Source of the DNA: Tetmemena sp. SeJ-2015
Lineage: Eukaryota; Ciliophora; Spirotrichea; Sporadotrichida; Oxytrichidae
Assembly (NCBI GenBank): GCA_027382625.1
Contig: JAJKFJ010022330.1
Location: 1-64,000 of the forward strand
Length of the DNA: 64,000 nt
Reading direction: 5' to 3'
Made by a program: the position numbers and the translations under genes
Part shown: positions 1 to 12,664 of the stretch, piece by piece
Numbering within the stretch: the stretch's first letter is position 1
How the letters are laid out: each line of letters opens with the position of its first letter
The notes under the pieces: model-generated
What the model saw: the letters and a program-made list of their open reading frames with translations, nothing else
Database searches by the model: none
Told to the model about the DNA's origin: nothing

Positions 1-1190
1 AATCTAGTAAAAACTAGTATAAGTGATTTCAATGATGGCCACAAATAACAAACTTAGAACTACGATATCTCATCACAGAAAAATGATAGCATTATACAAC
101 CAAAGTGATTCTTTATCTACGCTTCAAGATCTATCATTTGATATATTAATATAGGATGTTTAAATTTTTTCGATTTTCGTGAATTGTCCTTTTTTAGATT
201 TGTGAGATCTGCGTTGTCTTAATTAAGTCTCTTCTGTAATTTTGGGAAAGCGTGTATATCATATATAATGATCATTAATATCTATTCACTATTTATCTAA
301 GTATATAGGTTATGGGGTTTATATATATATATACATTTCTTAATTAAAAATACCTGGAGCAGTTTATCTTTGAATTAGTAAAAACTCTTTATTATAATTA
401 AATAGTTGTTTTTGAACTTATGATTCAAATAATTATTATAATTAAGGTGAGTTTAAAGTATTTATACAAATTAAGATTTGAAATATTTATAAATCTTTTT
501 TTAATCTTTTTTGTATAAAAAACCTAAAATATGAATATTACAATTAAATAAAAATATATTTTTGAATCTAAATTAAATTTAAGAGCTTAAAATGATTAAG
601 ATTGATTCTAGTAATTTAACTAGAAGACAAAGCATAGGCCAAAAATTGAAGAATATTATTTGAAGAAAAAATATAATACAAAAATAATAAGCTTTAAAAT
701 ATATTAAAATATCAATAAATTATTTATTTGAAGATTCCAACCTTCATTGTGAAAGAAATAAAGATTTATTCATCATTTAATATTTTTCCTCCCAATTTTT
801 ATAATTAAAAATAGGCTCTGTATTTTTTAATACAGTCTATAAAAATATTTTTAGAGATCTCAACTAAATAGTTCAATCAACTTTTAATTTAATTTTAGAT
901 TTGTTGACTTAAATACATAAAATAGATAGTAATTGTAAATAAACAATATCTAAAAATAAATCAATGTTTGATAGATATTCAGACATATGCTTGCTAAATT
1001 TAATTTGCCTTCATCAAATGTATCCTATAATTAATATATATTAAAATAAAAATCTCTAATAAAAATGAGACTACTTTTATTTATTATAAATTTATTTTTA
1101 CAAAGAAAGTCTTATTATTATTCTTTAAAAATATTGATTTAATGAGACTAAACTCTTAGTTAATAAGAATCTAGCTTCTCTTGATATTTT
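1..1190. other. AT-rich non-coding germline DNA
   Basis: No reading frame of coding character is visible on either strand with TGA as the only stop. The stretch is strongly AT-rich with short A and T runs and a TA microsatellite near 320-333. It lies upstream of the first recognisable coding segment and is probably germline-limited spacer. Confidence 0.6.
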
Positions 1191-1263
1191 ATTGGAGTAG
1201 CTAGGTGTTTGCGACTTCTTGCTAGCAGTACTACTTCCCCCACTCTAAATTAAATTAATATCT

Positions 1264-4200
1264 TTGGGAGGTGTCGACGATGCCACTCTCATCTACTCAA
1301 TGGATGGCTACAATGACCAGAAAATAATAAAATTTGAATATCAGATTGCAATAGCAGGATTGGTGCACGACAGCAAAGTATCTACGTCAGCAGGTAGTTA
1401 TATTATATTTAGCCCAGGCAAATCTTTCATCGCTCTCTTAGAATCTGGCAACGATTACCTCTGGTCAAAAGTATTTGGGAGGGACTAAATTTTATATGTA
1501 TATTTTAAGACTATGACATATTAATCCTAGTCAGATTCTCACCAGACGGCAAAATATATTTTTATTTTTGGGCTCGAAGATAGCTGCAATAAATGACAGA
1601 GGCCAAACCTGGCTGATAATTTTGTACGCTTCTACTGGAGACTATTATGCATCTTACTTCTCGATTACTTTTATTTTTCGAGCTCCTTTCTCTGGATTCC
1701 TGCGGTTTATTTCTAAAACAATAATTTCATAATTAATTAAGTATTTTTAATATGTATTTCTAAGCAAGCATGCATTAATTAATTTTGCACATTACTTTCG
1801 AAATATATAATTGTGGTTAAAATTAGAATAACCAGTGCGGAAATCAGGATGAGCTGATCTGTTCTACGACACCAATTACTTTATGGTGGGGCTTACTGCT
1901 ACTGATAATAAATATAAACATTGATAACACTTTCCATCTTGAAATTATTGCTGGTGGGGTTATCTCTCCAGTAAAAATGTAATGAATTTTATATAGTCGA
2001 AAAATTAAGTAAAGTCTACGAATTCAGGATTTGCCTCGACTATCAAATATAAAAAAATGCAATCGCATAGGCCTGTGACAACAATTTCAAATATGTTGGT
2101 GGCACCATGGGTTCTTTATATTAAAATATTCTGTACCTACAGTTAGCGTCATAAGATCAGACGGAAATAAAATTAAATGTCGTTGGCAATTACATGCTGG
2201 CAGTACCAATCATAACATTAAATTAATAGAAAATCTATTTATTTTAATTATATGTTTTTAGGATAATTTTAAAAATCGATATTTTATTTTAAGTTATCAT
2301 TTTAAAAGCTCTATTTCAAATCGATTAATACAAAAGGAAGAAGATATATAATATGAGTGAAATTTAGGATAAATGATATTTTAATAAATTCAAATTTATT
2401 TTTTAAAGATCAATTATCATTATTAGGAAAATAGCTTAAAATGAATTTAGTGAAGTGTGTAACCCCAGTCGGAATGGTTTGCTTTAAATTAAAAATAAAA
2501 ATTGGATGGTATGTGAGTCGAATACAGAGCTATATAAACTACTTTGCTGGAAAAGATTACATTTATGGTGTTGCTTTACTGGACCCCACTCTCAAAAATG
2601 GATACTCATCTGCACAATTGTTTTCAATGCTTTTGGATCAGACAGGCGCATAAAACAAATAATATTTTATTTGCTCACTTCCATCATAGCATCAAGTTTT
2701 TGGCCTGAGTGTGAATTTCATAGATTGCCTTTATCTTGCAATTTTAGCCAAAGATAAGATTGGCGTGATATTGGTAGACACCTCAAATATTCCTCACTAT
2801 CTCATAGTCGATTTTACGTTTCCCTCTGTCAATGCTTATTCTGCTGCGCTTTTTAGGACAGGAAACGCAATTTATTAAAATATAAAATTGTGTTTTAATC
2901 TTCACTGGCGGCTGGTACAGCGATGCACTTGGGCCACTAGTGGCTGGAATCACATAAGATATACAATTTCTTTATTGTGAGATATAAAGAAAAAGATATA
3001 ATTAGTTCATCCTAAATAATATGATTAACTCTAATAGTTAACTACCTTCTTGCAAATAAAAAAGAAGCAATAGTGTTTCTTTCTCTCAATTTCTAGAAAA
3101 TTATTAGATTGACCATTTTATTAAAATTTAGAAATCAGAAAACTATGTAAAGATAAATTTTTTTTCTTATAAAGTCTTTTGAATATTACTAAAAAGCTTT
3201 GTTTTGACTAGAATATCTTTATTTTATTTTATTTAAATAATTTCATTATAAGATAATCTAATTTTTCAATCCTTCTCTTTTTTTTTAAAAAAAAAGAGTA
3301 CGCAGGGAGTTAATTGAATCCAAGTGGTTATAATTTCAACTAACAGATAGGATTTGTAACTTCTCTCCAATAGACTTTGAGATGCCAAGGTGGAACCTAC
3401 GGCAGGTCAAACTATATTTTTTATATTTTAAATTGAAGAAGATTAAAAAGCATTTGTGTTTTAGTTTATTGACGAGTATGACGATTTAAAGCATAGGTCA
3501 AGCTTAAACACTAACTTATAACGGAGGAACTTGGAATCAATACTCCTATAACCTTTTATATAATTATCATTATATTAAGCCTGATATTCCCACCGTATAA
3601 CTCTTTCAGCAACTCTTCTATAATATTCTTTGAGTGTGACCCTAAGACTTATTATTTGCTTTTTCTTTTTTTATTTTGCTTATTACACTTTCACTTCTTT
3701 CACAGATGAAACTTACTCTCAATTAATAAGTGTGTGTGCTATTTATAATTCTTTTTTTTCAATGGATAGGCTAGCTGCTTAAACTATATTTTTAAAAAAA
3801 TTAATAAAATTAATATAAAAATCATATAAATTTGGAATTCTTTAGAGTTAATTTAAAGTTTTATATGATGAGGTTTACTATATAAAGAAAATCTACTACT
3901 CCAACTTGCAATTCGGTTGTGGAATATAGAGTCTCTTTAGATACCGCATAATTATAAGAGCAAAATATTATATTTAAATGCAAACAAATACACCATTTAA
4001 TAAATTCCCAAAGTAATTTACTCAAAATAACGAATACTATAAAAGAAACTCTTATTGTTTTAAAGAAGATAAAAATATAAAACTTTCTTCTCAATATCGA
4101 ATAGTGGATAAAAATAGTCAATGAGTTTTTATTTTATAAACTTAAATATCTAAAAACAAAATTTTTTATCTCTTTGGTTGTATTTAATCAATCAAAATAC

Positions 4201-7200
4201 TTTTATTCCTTAAACAAAGCATTTTAAAATTTAAAATAAAAGATTGTATTTTTATTTAAGATTTAATATTCATGATAATTCTACTTAATAAAGCTCTTTC
4301 AAATATAATTTTATAATCAGATTAAACTGCACTTGGCTTGAGTTGGTTCACCTACACAGATAGTAACTCCACCATAAATTACCTTATATCAGACAGATCC
4401 ATGAATACTAAACAAGTTGTAATCAAAGTGCAGGCCTATATCAAGCAAGACCAGCAGTCTGCCTATTACTACATCTTCATAAATCTAAAAGCTGATCCTT
4501 GTGAAGAAGCTCAAATAGTTTCTTAATTTAAATCTATAGCTTATTCTATAAGTTGATCCAGAGCCAATGGGAGATGTGTAATACGATTTAATCTACAAGG
4601 ATGGGTACTTTTTGAATACTATAAGTTACACTCAGACTTAACTCAAAGATTGCCCTGCTCAAATTTATACTATTTTTATTGTATAATTAAATTACTATTA
4701 CAGCTGTAAGCAGAACAACAGGTGCCATTGTCTAGACATTTTATCAGTAAGTTGGAAATGATATTCTAACTCAGGGAATCACAAGTACCGACACTTACTT
4801 AATTACAGTGAGCTTTGCAGTTAAAAACAATACACAATCAACTACCGCAAATATATTTGATGTGATAATTTTGTTTCAAAGCAAATAAAATAATCCAAGA
4901 AAAAATATATCAAATTCATATTGAAAGAATATTATTTAATTTCTATATAAATGATCTAGATAATCGTAATTCCTGATTATTTTTATCATATATATTATTT
5001 TTAAATATTGATTTTGAGTGTATCAAAGTTTTTTCCAATTTGATTTGCATAAATTCATTGCACTCTCATAATTTATTTGCCTTTAGTTTTTCTAATAAAA
5101 TGGGTCAACAAGAACAGTAAATTTTATCTCTTTTTTGCCAAATTCTCTTATATATTTTTTTCAAAGTCAACTTGACCTTTGGGTTGATTTTCATATTATG
5201 AAACACATGAATTTCTTTCGCGTTTATCGATGTTTGTGACTTATATTATTTTATTTCTCTAAAGATAATTTTTTTAAATACAGTTTATACAACGAAAAAT
5301 AGCACATAATTCAATTTGAAGATTGTAGATTATTGCCCCATCAAGATTAAAATATATATTTTGAAACAATAAATTATATCTATCAACTATGCAATATCAC
5401 CTGGTACTGTAGTTTCATCCATATAAATCAGTCTCAAACAAAGACTAAACATCTAATTTGATGCATGGCAACCCAAAACTTCCTACTGCAATGAGTCCAT
5501 TACCTACACTATTCTCAAATTACCGAGCTTTTGCAGTTTTGACACATGGTCATTGGTATTAAAGTAAAATTTATTTAAATTAAATTTATGATTAAGCTGC
5601 TATCCGACTTCAGATTCATCTGACGTAGGTACCTTTAATTTGGCTCTGTCTACAGTTATTAGAACTATCATTAAATGCTATATTATAATGTTATTTTCAT
5701 AAAATGTATTAAGACTGACCCATTTACTTTGACTGTGAGTAGTACTCCTTATCCTTATACAATCCCCTCTGAGACATTTGACTTTGAGGACTATTTCTAA
5801 GTCAAAGACTTCTCTGTTAAAGCCGGTTTCATTACAGCTCAGCAGCTTTTTAAAAGCACTTCTTTATATCAGTCATTTCAAAGTTTCTTTGAATTGACTG
5901 TAGATTTTCGAGAAGCCTTCTATCTCTCTAATTTTTAAGATACCAAAGTTGTCTACAGTCTTAAAATAAATTTAGTCCAAGCATAGATGATAAAGGAGGA
6001 AGTTACTCAATTACTCTCATAGCTAAATCTAAGTCAACTGGGTTGAAGTATTACCTAAGCTATATGCTTCTAGTCATACCTTAAGATCCAGAGTAAGAGA
6101 GTGATCCCTCCGAACCGGTAGGAGAGACTGACGGCACAGAAATATCAAAATATGACATTTTTAAATTGACTTCCTTAAGTATAAGTATTTCAAGTCTTCC
6201 TCGCCCTTGAGCGCATAAATGGGGCCCATAAATAGTTCTTAAATTCAATTTAAAATACAATTTCACATTTTAATAGATATGGAGGATTCACTTTAACATT
6301 CAATGACACTCTTTTGCAGCCCAAGAACGCATCAGTGATAGTAGAAGCTCTTGCTTTAAAATTTTCAGTAATAAATGGAGCCACTCAGCAAGCAAACGCC
6401 AAAGTGCAAGCGGTAACAAGTTATGAGGTTCTTAACTTTGGCAAGAGATCTATTGATATTTAAGTCACTTTTTCAAATTAATTTTTGTTTAATTAAAATC
6501 CTAAAGCCATCTCCCAACTCGAAAAATATCTTTTCTATATAGTTTATTTAAGTAAATTACTTTCCCTTAAATATTTTGATTTTTAATATAGATTTAACTC
6601 TCAGTAACGATAATTTGAGTTGATTTAATATTTCAGTATAGCAATCAGACTAATTGCAGTGCAGCTTCGCTAAGAACTATTACTTCATTAACTACAAGAT
6701 CAACAAATTTTTAGGGTTCTAAGTTTTTATATTTTTAGATTAACTCCATAGTCGAGCCTTAGTTGACTCTGAAGAAAACTATTCCTACTCAATTCCTTAA
6801 TTCAAGTAAGCCTAATTTTTTTCTTAATTTACGATAGCTGCAATAAAATATGATAAATAATTTATCAATGGCGTTTTTGGGTAGCAGTGCCTCCGCGGCA
6901 TCCCAAACACTCACTTACACTATCGTAATCAATCTATACAAATTAATTAAATATTATGACAAATCTGTTCTTACAATTGTTCATGAAATTCTCTATGAAA
7001 CTAATTCAAAGATTGTATCATTATTTAAATGTTTTGACTAATGTGGAGGATGATGTCTTTGATGAATCTAATAGTGAGTCTCAGTCTTTTCAACGTGAGA
7101 CTACCTGGAAACGTCATCGCCTGCTTTGACGCTCTGATAGGAATATCTTAAATGCAGCTTATAGATAAAAATACCATCAAGTCTTGGCTTAATGAGAAGG

Positions 7201-9800
7201 AATCTAAAAATAAAATACTATAGATAATCTGGTACTGACAGTTCTAGTGACAGTGATGGCTCTGGGGGCTCCTTCAGCAGTTCCAACTTAGTGTCTAATA
7301 TGGGTTTCGCATTCATCGCAATTATAGCGATGCTAGTTATTATTCTCATCTTAGTAATTATGATCAAACTCCTCGCAAAATATCATCTGTAAGGTCTATC
7401 AATAGTAAATTTTTTTTAATTACTCATTTTAGATTGAATAAGATTTTTGATCTCCTCAAGTAAAAGTTGATCTAAAAAAATAATATTTAAACCCACATTA
7501 AAATTGATGTTCAGCAGTTTTATCAGAACTTATTAGTAAGGGTATCTCAATTATAAATTTAATTTAATTTTGCAGTGACTTCAAGCTACACCATTTCACA
7601 AGTAATATGCTAAAGAATAACTTCATTTAGCTCAATACTGGCTTACAAGAGTAGAATTTAAATTTTATCTTAAAGAGATTGATGTGATGAGTTTGGTAAT
7701 TAAAAAATTAAATTTCAACCGTATTGCTCGTCCTTGTCTATATGACTCCTCTCCTCACTATATTTTTCCTATATCGCAATAAGAATGAAGTTTCAAAGCC
7801 TCATTTTTAATAAAAGTTTGGCTCCTTTTATCTTGGAATAGATCTTTCCAATCCTTTTATCATCATACATAATCTATATTGAAAGTATAGAATGTCTTTT
7901 CTAATATGGAATTGCATGCTATATTTTCTTCGCTGACTGATCTATGCAGCTGCAATCATACTTTATATAAACAACCCCCTCCTGTAGTTGAGTTATTAAA
8001 CTGTTTTTACTTTGGTAACTGTGTATCTGAATTTGGCGTTCATGCATCTTGACACCTGGGGGACAAATGTGATAGAGATTCATAATGAAATCTGTTACTA
8101 CTTTATTGTATTGCTCATGTATTCACTCTGTGATTATGTCACAGACATCGATCTTAGATACAATATCAAATTATTAAAGTGCTTGCTCTTTTAATATTGG
8201 GTGGGTGATTAGCTTCATCACTCTCTATTTCTTTGCAGTGAACATCATGGTGCTATTTGGAGGCATGTTTTACAATCTTTGCTCTGCTCTCCTAATGAAA
8301 ATGAGAAAGTATTGCAACAGAAGGCGTTTGAAAAAAGCTTAGGAGGAGGCCGAAATTATGAAAAGTATTATGGATGATCCAAGCATGGCCCACATATAAG
8401 CTTAACTAACTGATGGAGGAGATATTTTCACTAATTTAGACAATACTTTAAACAGAACATAGAATCTGACTCAAGATGAGAGCAATGAAAATTGCTTGAT
8501 TTAACCCTCACATCATAAGAGAGTCAAAAAGAAAGATTTTATTTTTATATTAACTGGCATCATTTAATTTATCTGTATTGAGTTTTATTGTGCATAAATT
8601 TATTTAAATAAGGAACTATTAAACAAGATTGCGCACTTTTTTTTTAAAAATAAATTTTTTCAATAAATCTAAAATCATTGATTTAAGACAAATTATTAAA
8701 AAGATATAGGCAAGATTTCATAAAAAAGCCATAAGAAAAAGTAAAAGTAAAGAAAGCTGTGTTCTAAATATATTTTTATCATGTACAAAGAACTCAAAAA
8801 TAAAAAAAATATAAGTTCATTTTAAAGTGAAATATATATAGAAGCTGTCATTTTAAGAATAAACCAAAAATGATAGCGAAACTTATAGGGAGTCAATCTA
8901 GCATGACCAAAAATAGGCATAAACTGCCGTCCCTTTTGTGAATGAAATAACTCGTGCCAATGAAAGTCTCTTCAAAAGGTTCAACAGATAAAAGTCTGGC
9001 AGTCATCGCACCTTATCTAGCTTTAATGACCAAGTCAATTTTAGAAAAGTTACTCCAATTGCTTTATACCAAATTTAACTTATCAAATTTAAACTTCAAT
9101 TTTTTATTGCTATGCAGGGATTTATGAAGAAGCAGATGGAGTACTACGGATCCTTGAAAACTAACAACTCACCTCTAATGGTGGGTCCCTCTGCTCGCAG
9201 TAGCAAAAACACTCGATTAGAGATTGATCAACCCCATTTAATTTACAATGCTTGAATTCAATGTTTAATTTTATGAGTCGGACTTAATCTCAATTAAATA
9301 GGTCTATAAAGACTGCAGAATAAAACTAGCTTCCGCTTGGATTAGACTCTGAATAGAAAGCGCGGCCCAAGCTTCAAAACTTTGAGTTATTTTAGTCAAT
9401 ATAATTAAAGATGATCCTTTTTTACTTTTAAGAGGAAGACGACGATGATCAAGCGATATAAAGACAGCGCCTGTAGAATGAGATAATTAAAACTAATATC
9501 CCAGCTTTTGGTTTGAATAATCAAGAATTACTTCCTCCCATACAATACTTTAAGGCCTAAAATTTAAATGTAACTTTAGAAAATAAAGATTAATAGTAAT
9601 TTGAATGAATGCTATAGATTCTAGCAAGCTCACTTAACTGAAGAGCAGGTTAAAGAACTTTTGAAAATTCTCCACTAAATCTTTTATCGATCAAAATACT
9701 AGTATTTAGAATATAATTATCAAATCCCAAGTATCTAAAATATTAAAAACGAAATTAATTATATTTTTTGTTCCAATCTTCAAATTTTATTTTAACAAAG
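1264..9800 (+). CDS. Large Cadg/beta-propeller-type multi-pass membrane protein, highly interrupted
   Basis: Coding islands follow each other on the + strand in changing frames, as expected for a germline gene cut by many IESs. In order they resemble a protein family common in hypotrichs. An N-terminal beta-propeller-like part comes first (1264-2960; segments such as FSPDGK near 1540, YDTNYFMVG near 1866, VALLDP near 2570 and FTGGWYSDALGPL near 2900). Cadherin-like (Cadg) repeats follow (about 3340-6800), then an Ala/Ser-rich linker and LFNVRLPGNV near 7085. A membrane segment FIAIIAMLVIILILVIMIK lies near 7312, with more membrane helices to about 8290 and a charged cytoplasmic tail (EEAEIMKS near 8346). 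Similar in-frame charged segments at 8915-9065, 9114-9240 and 9430-9740 look like the rest of the tail, but a separate gene there is not excluded. No clear start codon was found and the true start may be upstream of 1264. Family membership is from recalled motif order; function is unknown. Confidence 0.6.
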
Positions 9801-10496
9801 AAGTTTAATCAAAACAAATATTTTGAATTGATAAACCACCACTAAAAGTTTATATAAAACTCGAAGGCAAATATAATAATTTATCAATTTGATTTTTAGC
9901 TATAAACTTTTATCTTTAGTCTTAAAGTTATAACCTTAAATAAATTATTAATGCTTATTTTACTTAGAATGTTGATACTTCATCAGATTTCACTTTTTAA
10001 CATTTTTGAAAAGCACATATACTTCAATTCAAATTTTAAATTCAAGCTAAATTTAAATAGATGGAAAAATAAAATAACTTCCCAGTCAAAAGCTGAAAGG
10101 TCAGAGACTTTAGGTTAATGATTTAAAGTACCACTCTAAGAATGGCCTTCAAAAATTTTTCTCTATATTACATTAAAACGAAAATTTTTAATCTCCATTT
10201 CTTATTTCTAATCACTAAAATAAAAATATAAAGGCTAGTTTATAAATATAGTTTTCATTATTTTAACAATAATTGCTCACACACTCTCTAATACTTACGG
10301 CTTAAATATAAAAACCAATATATTTGCAACATCTACTTTGGCATATTTGAGACATGCTTTAAGATTATGAAAAAGAGGATGTGCTTCGATCAAGATTTGA
10401 AGAAATAAAATTATCTAAAATTATATATGCATATATCCTACAATAGAATAGTTGAAATTTAAGTAAAGTTTATCCCATCTCCTCCGGTTCTCTCAC
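9801..10496. other. Intergenic AT-rich spacer
   Basis: Convergent gap between the Cadg-type gene (+) and the membrane protein gene (-). No convincing coding segment or RNA gene is visible; composition is AT-rich throughout. Confidence 0.45.
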
Positions 10497-11862
10497 TCAG
10501 TACGGCCTATCGAAAAAGTATGCATGCAAAACTTTAGTATAGAGCACAAATGCAAGGGCTTAAAATACCGAAACCACTAGTAGCCACATGTATAACCAAA
10601 GTGCATTCTTCTGCTTAGACAAAGTAATTGAATCAGAATAGGTTAAGCTGCTTGAGTTGAGCGAGTTATTTGAAAGAGCATACACGATTATACAAGTTAT
10701 CATTGCAAAAACTATCATCAGAGCGATTAAATCTACAAGCAAGTAACGCCACCAAAGCAACCGGCGAGCAAGTCCATCCATCTTAATGATAATCAGAAAC
10801 ACTATGTTGAGGATCAGATACATCAGCAACACCACTTCGATAAACACAAAATAGTAAGTCCAACTGTCAACTAGGGCTGAAGAATTGACAGCTATCAAGT
10901 AAGGGTGGACAGCAAGTACAACTGCTATTGCGACACAGTTTATAATAAGTAAACCCCATGGGCGAGGAAGTTCTCTCTGCGTTTTCAGTTTGTCTTTGTA
11001 ATGCTTGTAAGAGTAAGGTCTTCCTTTTTCATCAAAGACTTTGCTCTTCTTGACTTTAGATTGAGCGCAGAGAACTCTACAGCAGCTGATTGGGCACTCA
11101 GCTTCAAGGTCCTTCTCCTAGAGGAAGCTTATTATGATATGTGCAACTATCTAAATGAAGTAGTATATTGGCATGAGGTAGAGCATTGCCTTTAGAAAAG
11201 TGCCTCTTCTAGAAAGAACTGCGTCTTAGGCAAATTATGGATAATCCCCTGAACAGACCTGAGCTTCGTACCTTACTAGCCTCATTAAATTAAATTTTTT
11301 ATTGCAATATTGAGTAAGATATATGAAAAAATTTAAGCCTGTATACAAAAAGGACTACAATAGTTGCGATACCAAGGAACTCGTTTAGCTGAACAACTAT
11401 GTACGCTATTCCCATTATCTTAGCTTTAAAGGAGTAGAAGATCATACACATCGCTCTGAAAGAGTCAATAAGATAGTAGGTGAAGATCAGTTATAAAGGG
11501 ATTCTAATCAGGTAAGCAGATGCAAATCTCGTCGTAGTATAGCCCATCTGTACGCTTCCTTTCGCAGCCCAGCACTCAACTCCTACTTCTACTGTGAATA
11601 GATTAATGGCAGCTATTATCGCAATGACAGTCGACACTATGAAGTAGCAAGAGTACTGGAAGAGAGTTATTCGTTCCAGTCCACGATCCACTCTCTGCCT
11701 CACATCAAGTTTGTTAGCAATGTTTATCTCGCACTTGGTCCTCGCCTTTATTATTTCAATTTATACTCATCCCACTTAAAGCCAATTTAATTTTATCACT
11801 CTAAATTTAGCCCACCAATCTTTAAAACCAATATCAATGAAGAAGAGATACATCTCAATCAT
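10497..11862 (-). CDS. Six-pass membrane protein of unknown function
   Basis: On the minus strand the coding islands run from about 11862 down to a TGA at 10497-10499. They include a segment starting near 11760 (RQRVDRGLERITLFQYSCYF), then CMIFYSFKAKIMG, a Cys-rich cytosolic stretch (CPISCC), and hydrophobic segments around LLIINCVAIAVVLAV, VEVVLL-type FVFIEVVLLMYLILNIVFL, LLVDLIALMIVFAMITCIIV and LWLYMWLLVVSVF. This gives about six membrane helices. IESs shift the frame near 11210, 11300 and 11500. The ATG at 11860-11862 is the first in-frame candidate but the join to the next segment is not resolved, so the start is uncertain. I do not recognise the family; a seven-helix receptor-like or transporter-like fold are both possible. 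Confidence 0.5.
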
Positions 11863-11971
11863 TTTAATGCTCATGAAGTTATTATAGGTTTAAAATAGGA
11901 TAAATAATTAATTCAAAGAAAGGGAGAGGGCGCATCCGCTCAGAGGAACTAACTATACAATCACTAAAATA

Positions 11972-12154
11972 ATGCTTGAGAATAACTACGACAAGACCAA
12001 CTAGAACGCAGCCTTCGGTGACGGAGAGGCTTACAAACGCCAAGTTGAAGAGGCGAAGAAGAAACTTAGAAAGCAGATCGCAGTGCTGATTGGACTCTCT
12101 TTCCTACTCTCGCTGGCTGTGTTTCTAATCTTTTTCTGGATCATCAAAGTTTGA
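11972..12154 (+). CDS. Small tail-anchored membrane protein, 60 residues
   Basis: An uninterrupted frame from ATG to TGA, using one TAG as Gln at codon 11. The first two thirds are charged and helical (EEAKKKLRKQ); a single hydrophobic helix of about 20 residues (IGLSFLLSLAVFLIFFWII) ends the protein with only two residues after it. That is the layout of a tail-anchored protein inserted in an internal membrane. It sits divergently from the six-pass membrane protein, about 110 bases from that gene's candidate start, so the two may share a promoter region. No family assigned. It is one of the few genes in the window without an IES. Confidence 0.65.
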
Positions 12155-12664
12155 AAAATTAAACTAAGCTAATCTATATTAGTTGATATTTGTTTGAAGA
12201 GACCACTTAGCTAACCACTGCCTTGAAATTTAACTTATTCCTTATGAACTATCATCATCATTATCCTTAAAACGTTAAACTTTTTACTAAATTCTTCGTC
12301 TTGGTCTCAAATATCGTCCTCCTTGAATTAATCACTCTTATCTTGAAATGGGTTTGAAAGTTTTTGACTGATTTAAAAATGAAAACATTTATAGATAAGA
12401 TGATTTTATGATCAGAAGTTTGGAGACTTGGTGTATTTTATAATTATTTTTAATGGACCTTGATTAGAAAGTTAATTAAAAAGCAAACTCTGAACAGCAG
12501 GCGCTTATTGCCAACAGTCCACTCGAGTAAACTACTAGTGCTAATACTTCTAGTTTCGACAAGCACTCAACTGGACTATAACAATAAATTTTAAGTTCTT
12601 TCATATATGACTAATTAAGCTGGTGAGCATTGCGAAATAACAACAGCAGTAGTAAATTGAGAGC
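12155..12664. other. Intergenic spacer
   Basis: AT-rich; no coding segment recognised. It separates the small membrane protein from the MORN gene in tandem orientation, so it should hold the end of the first and the promoter of the second. Confidence 0.45.
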
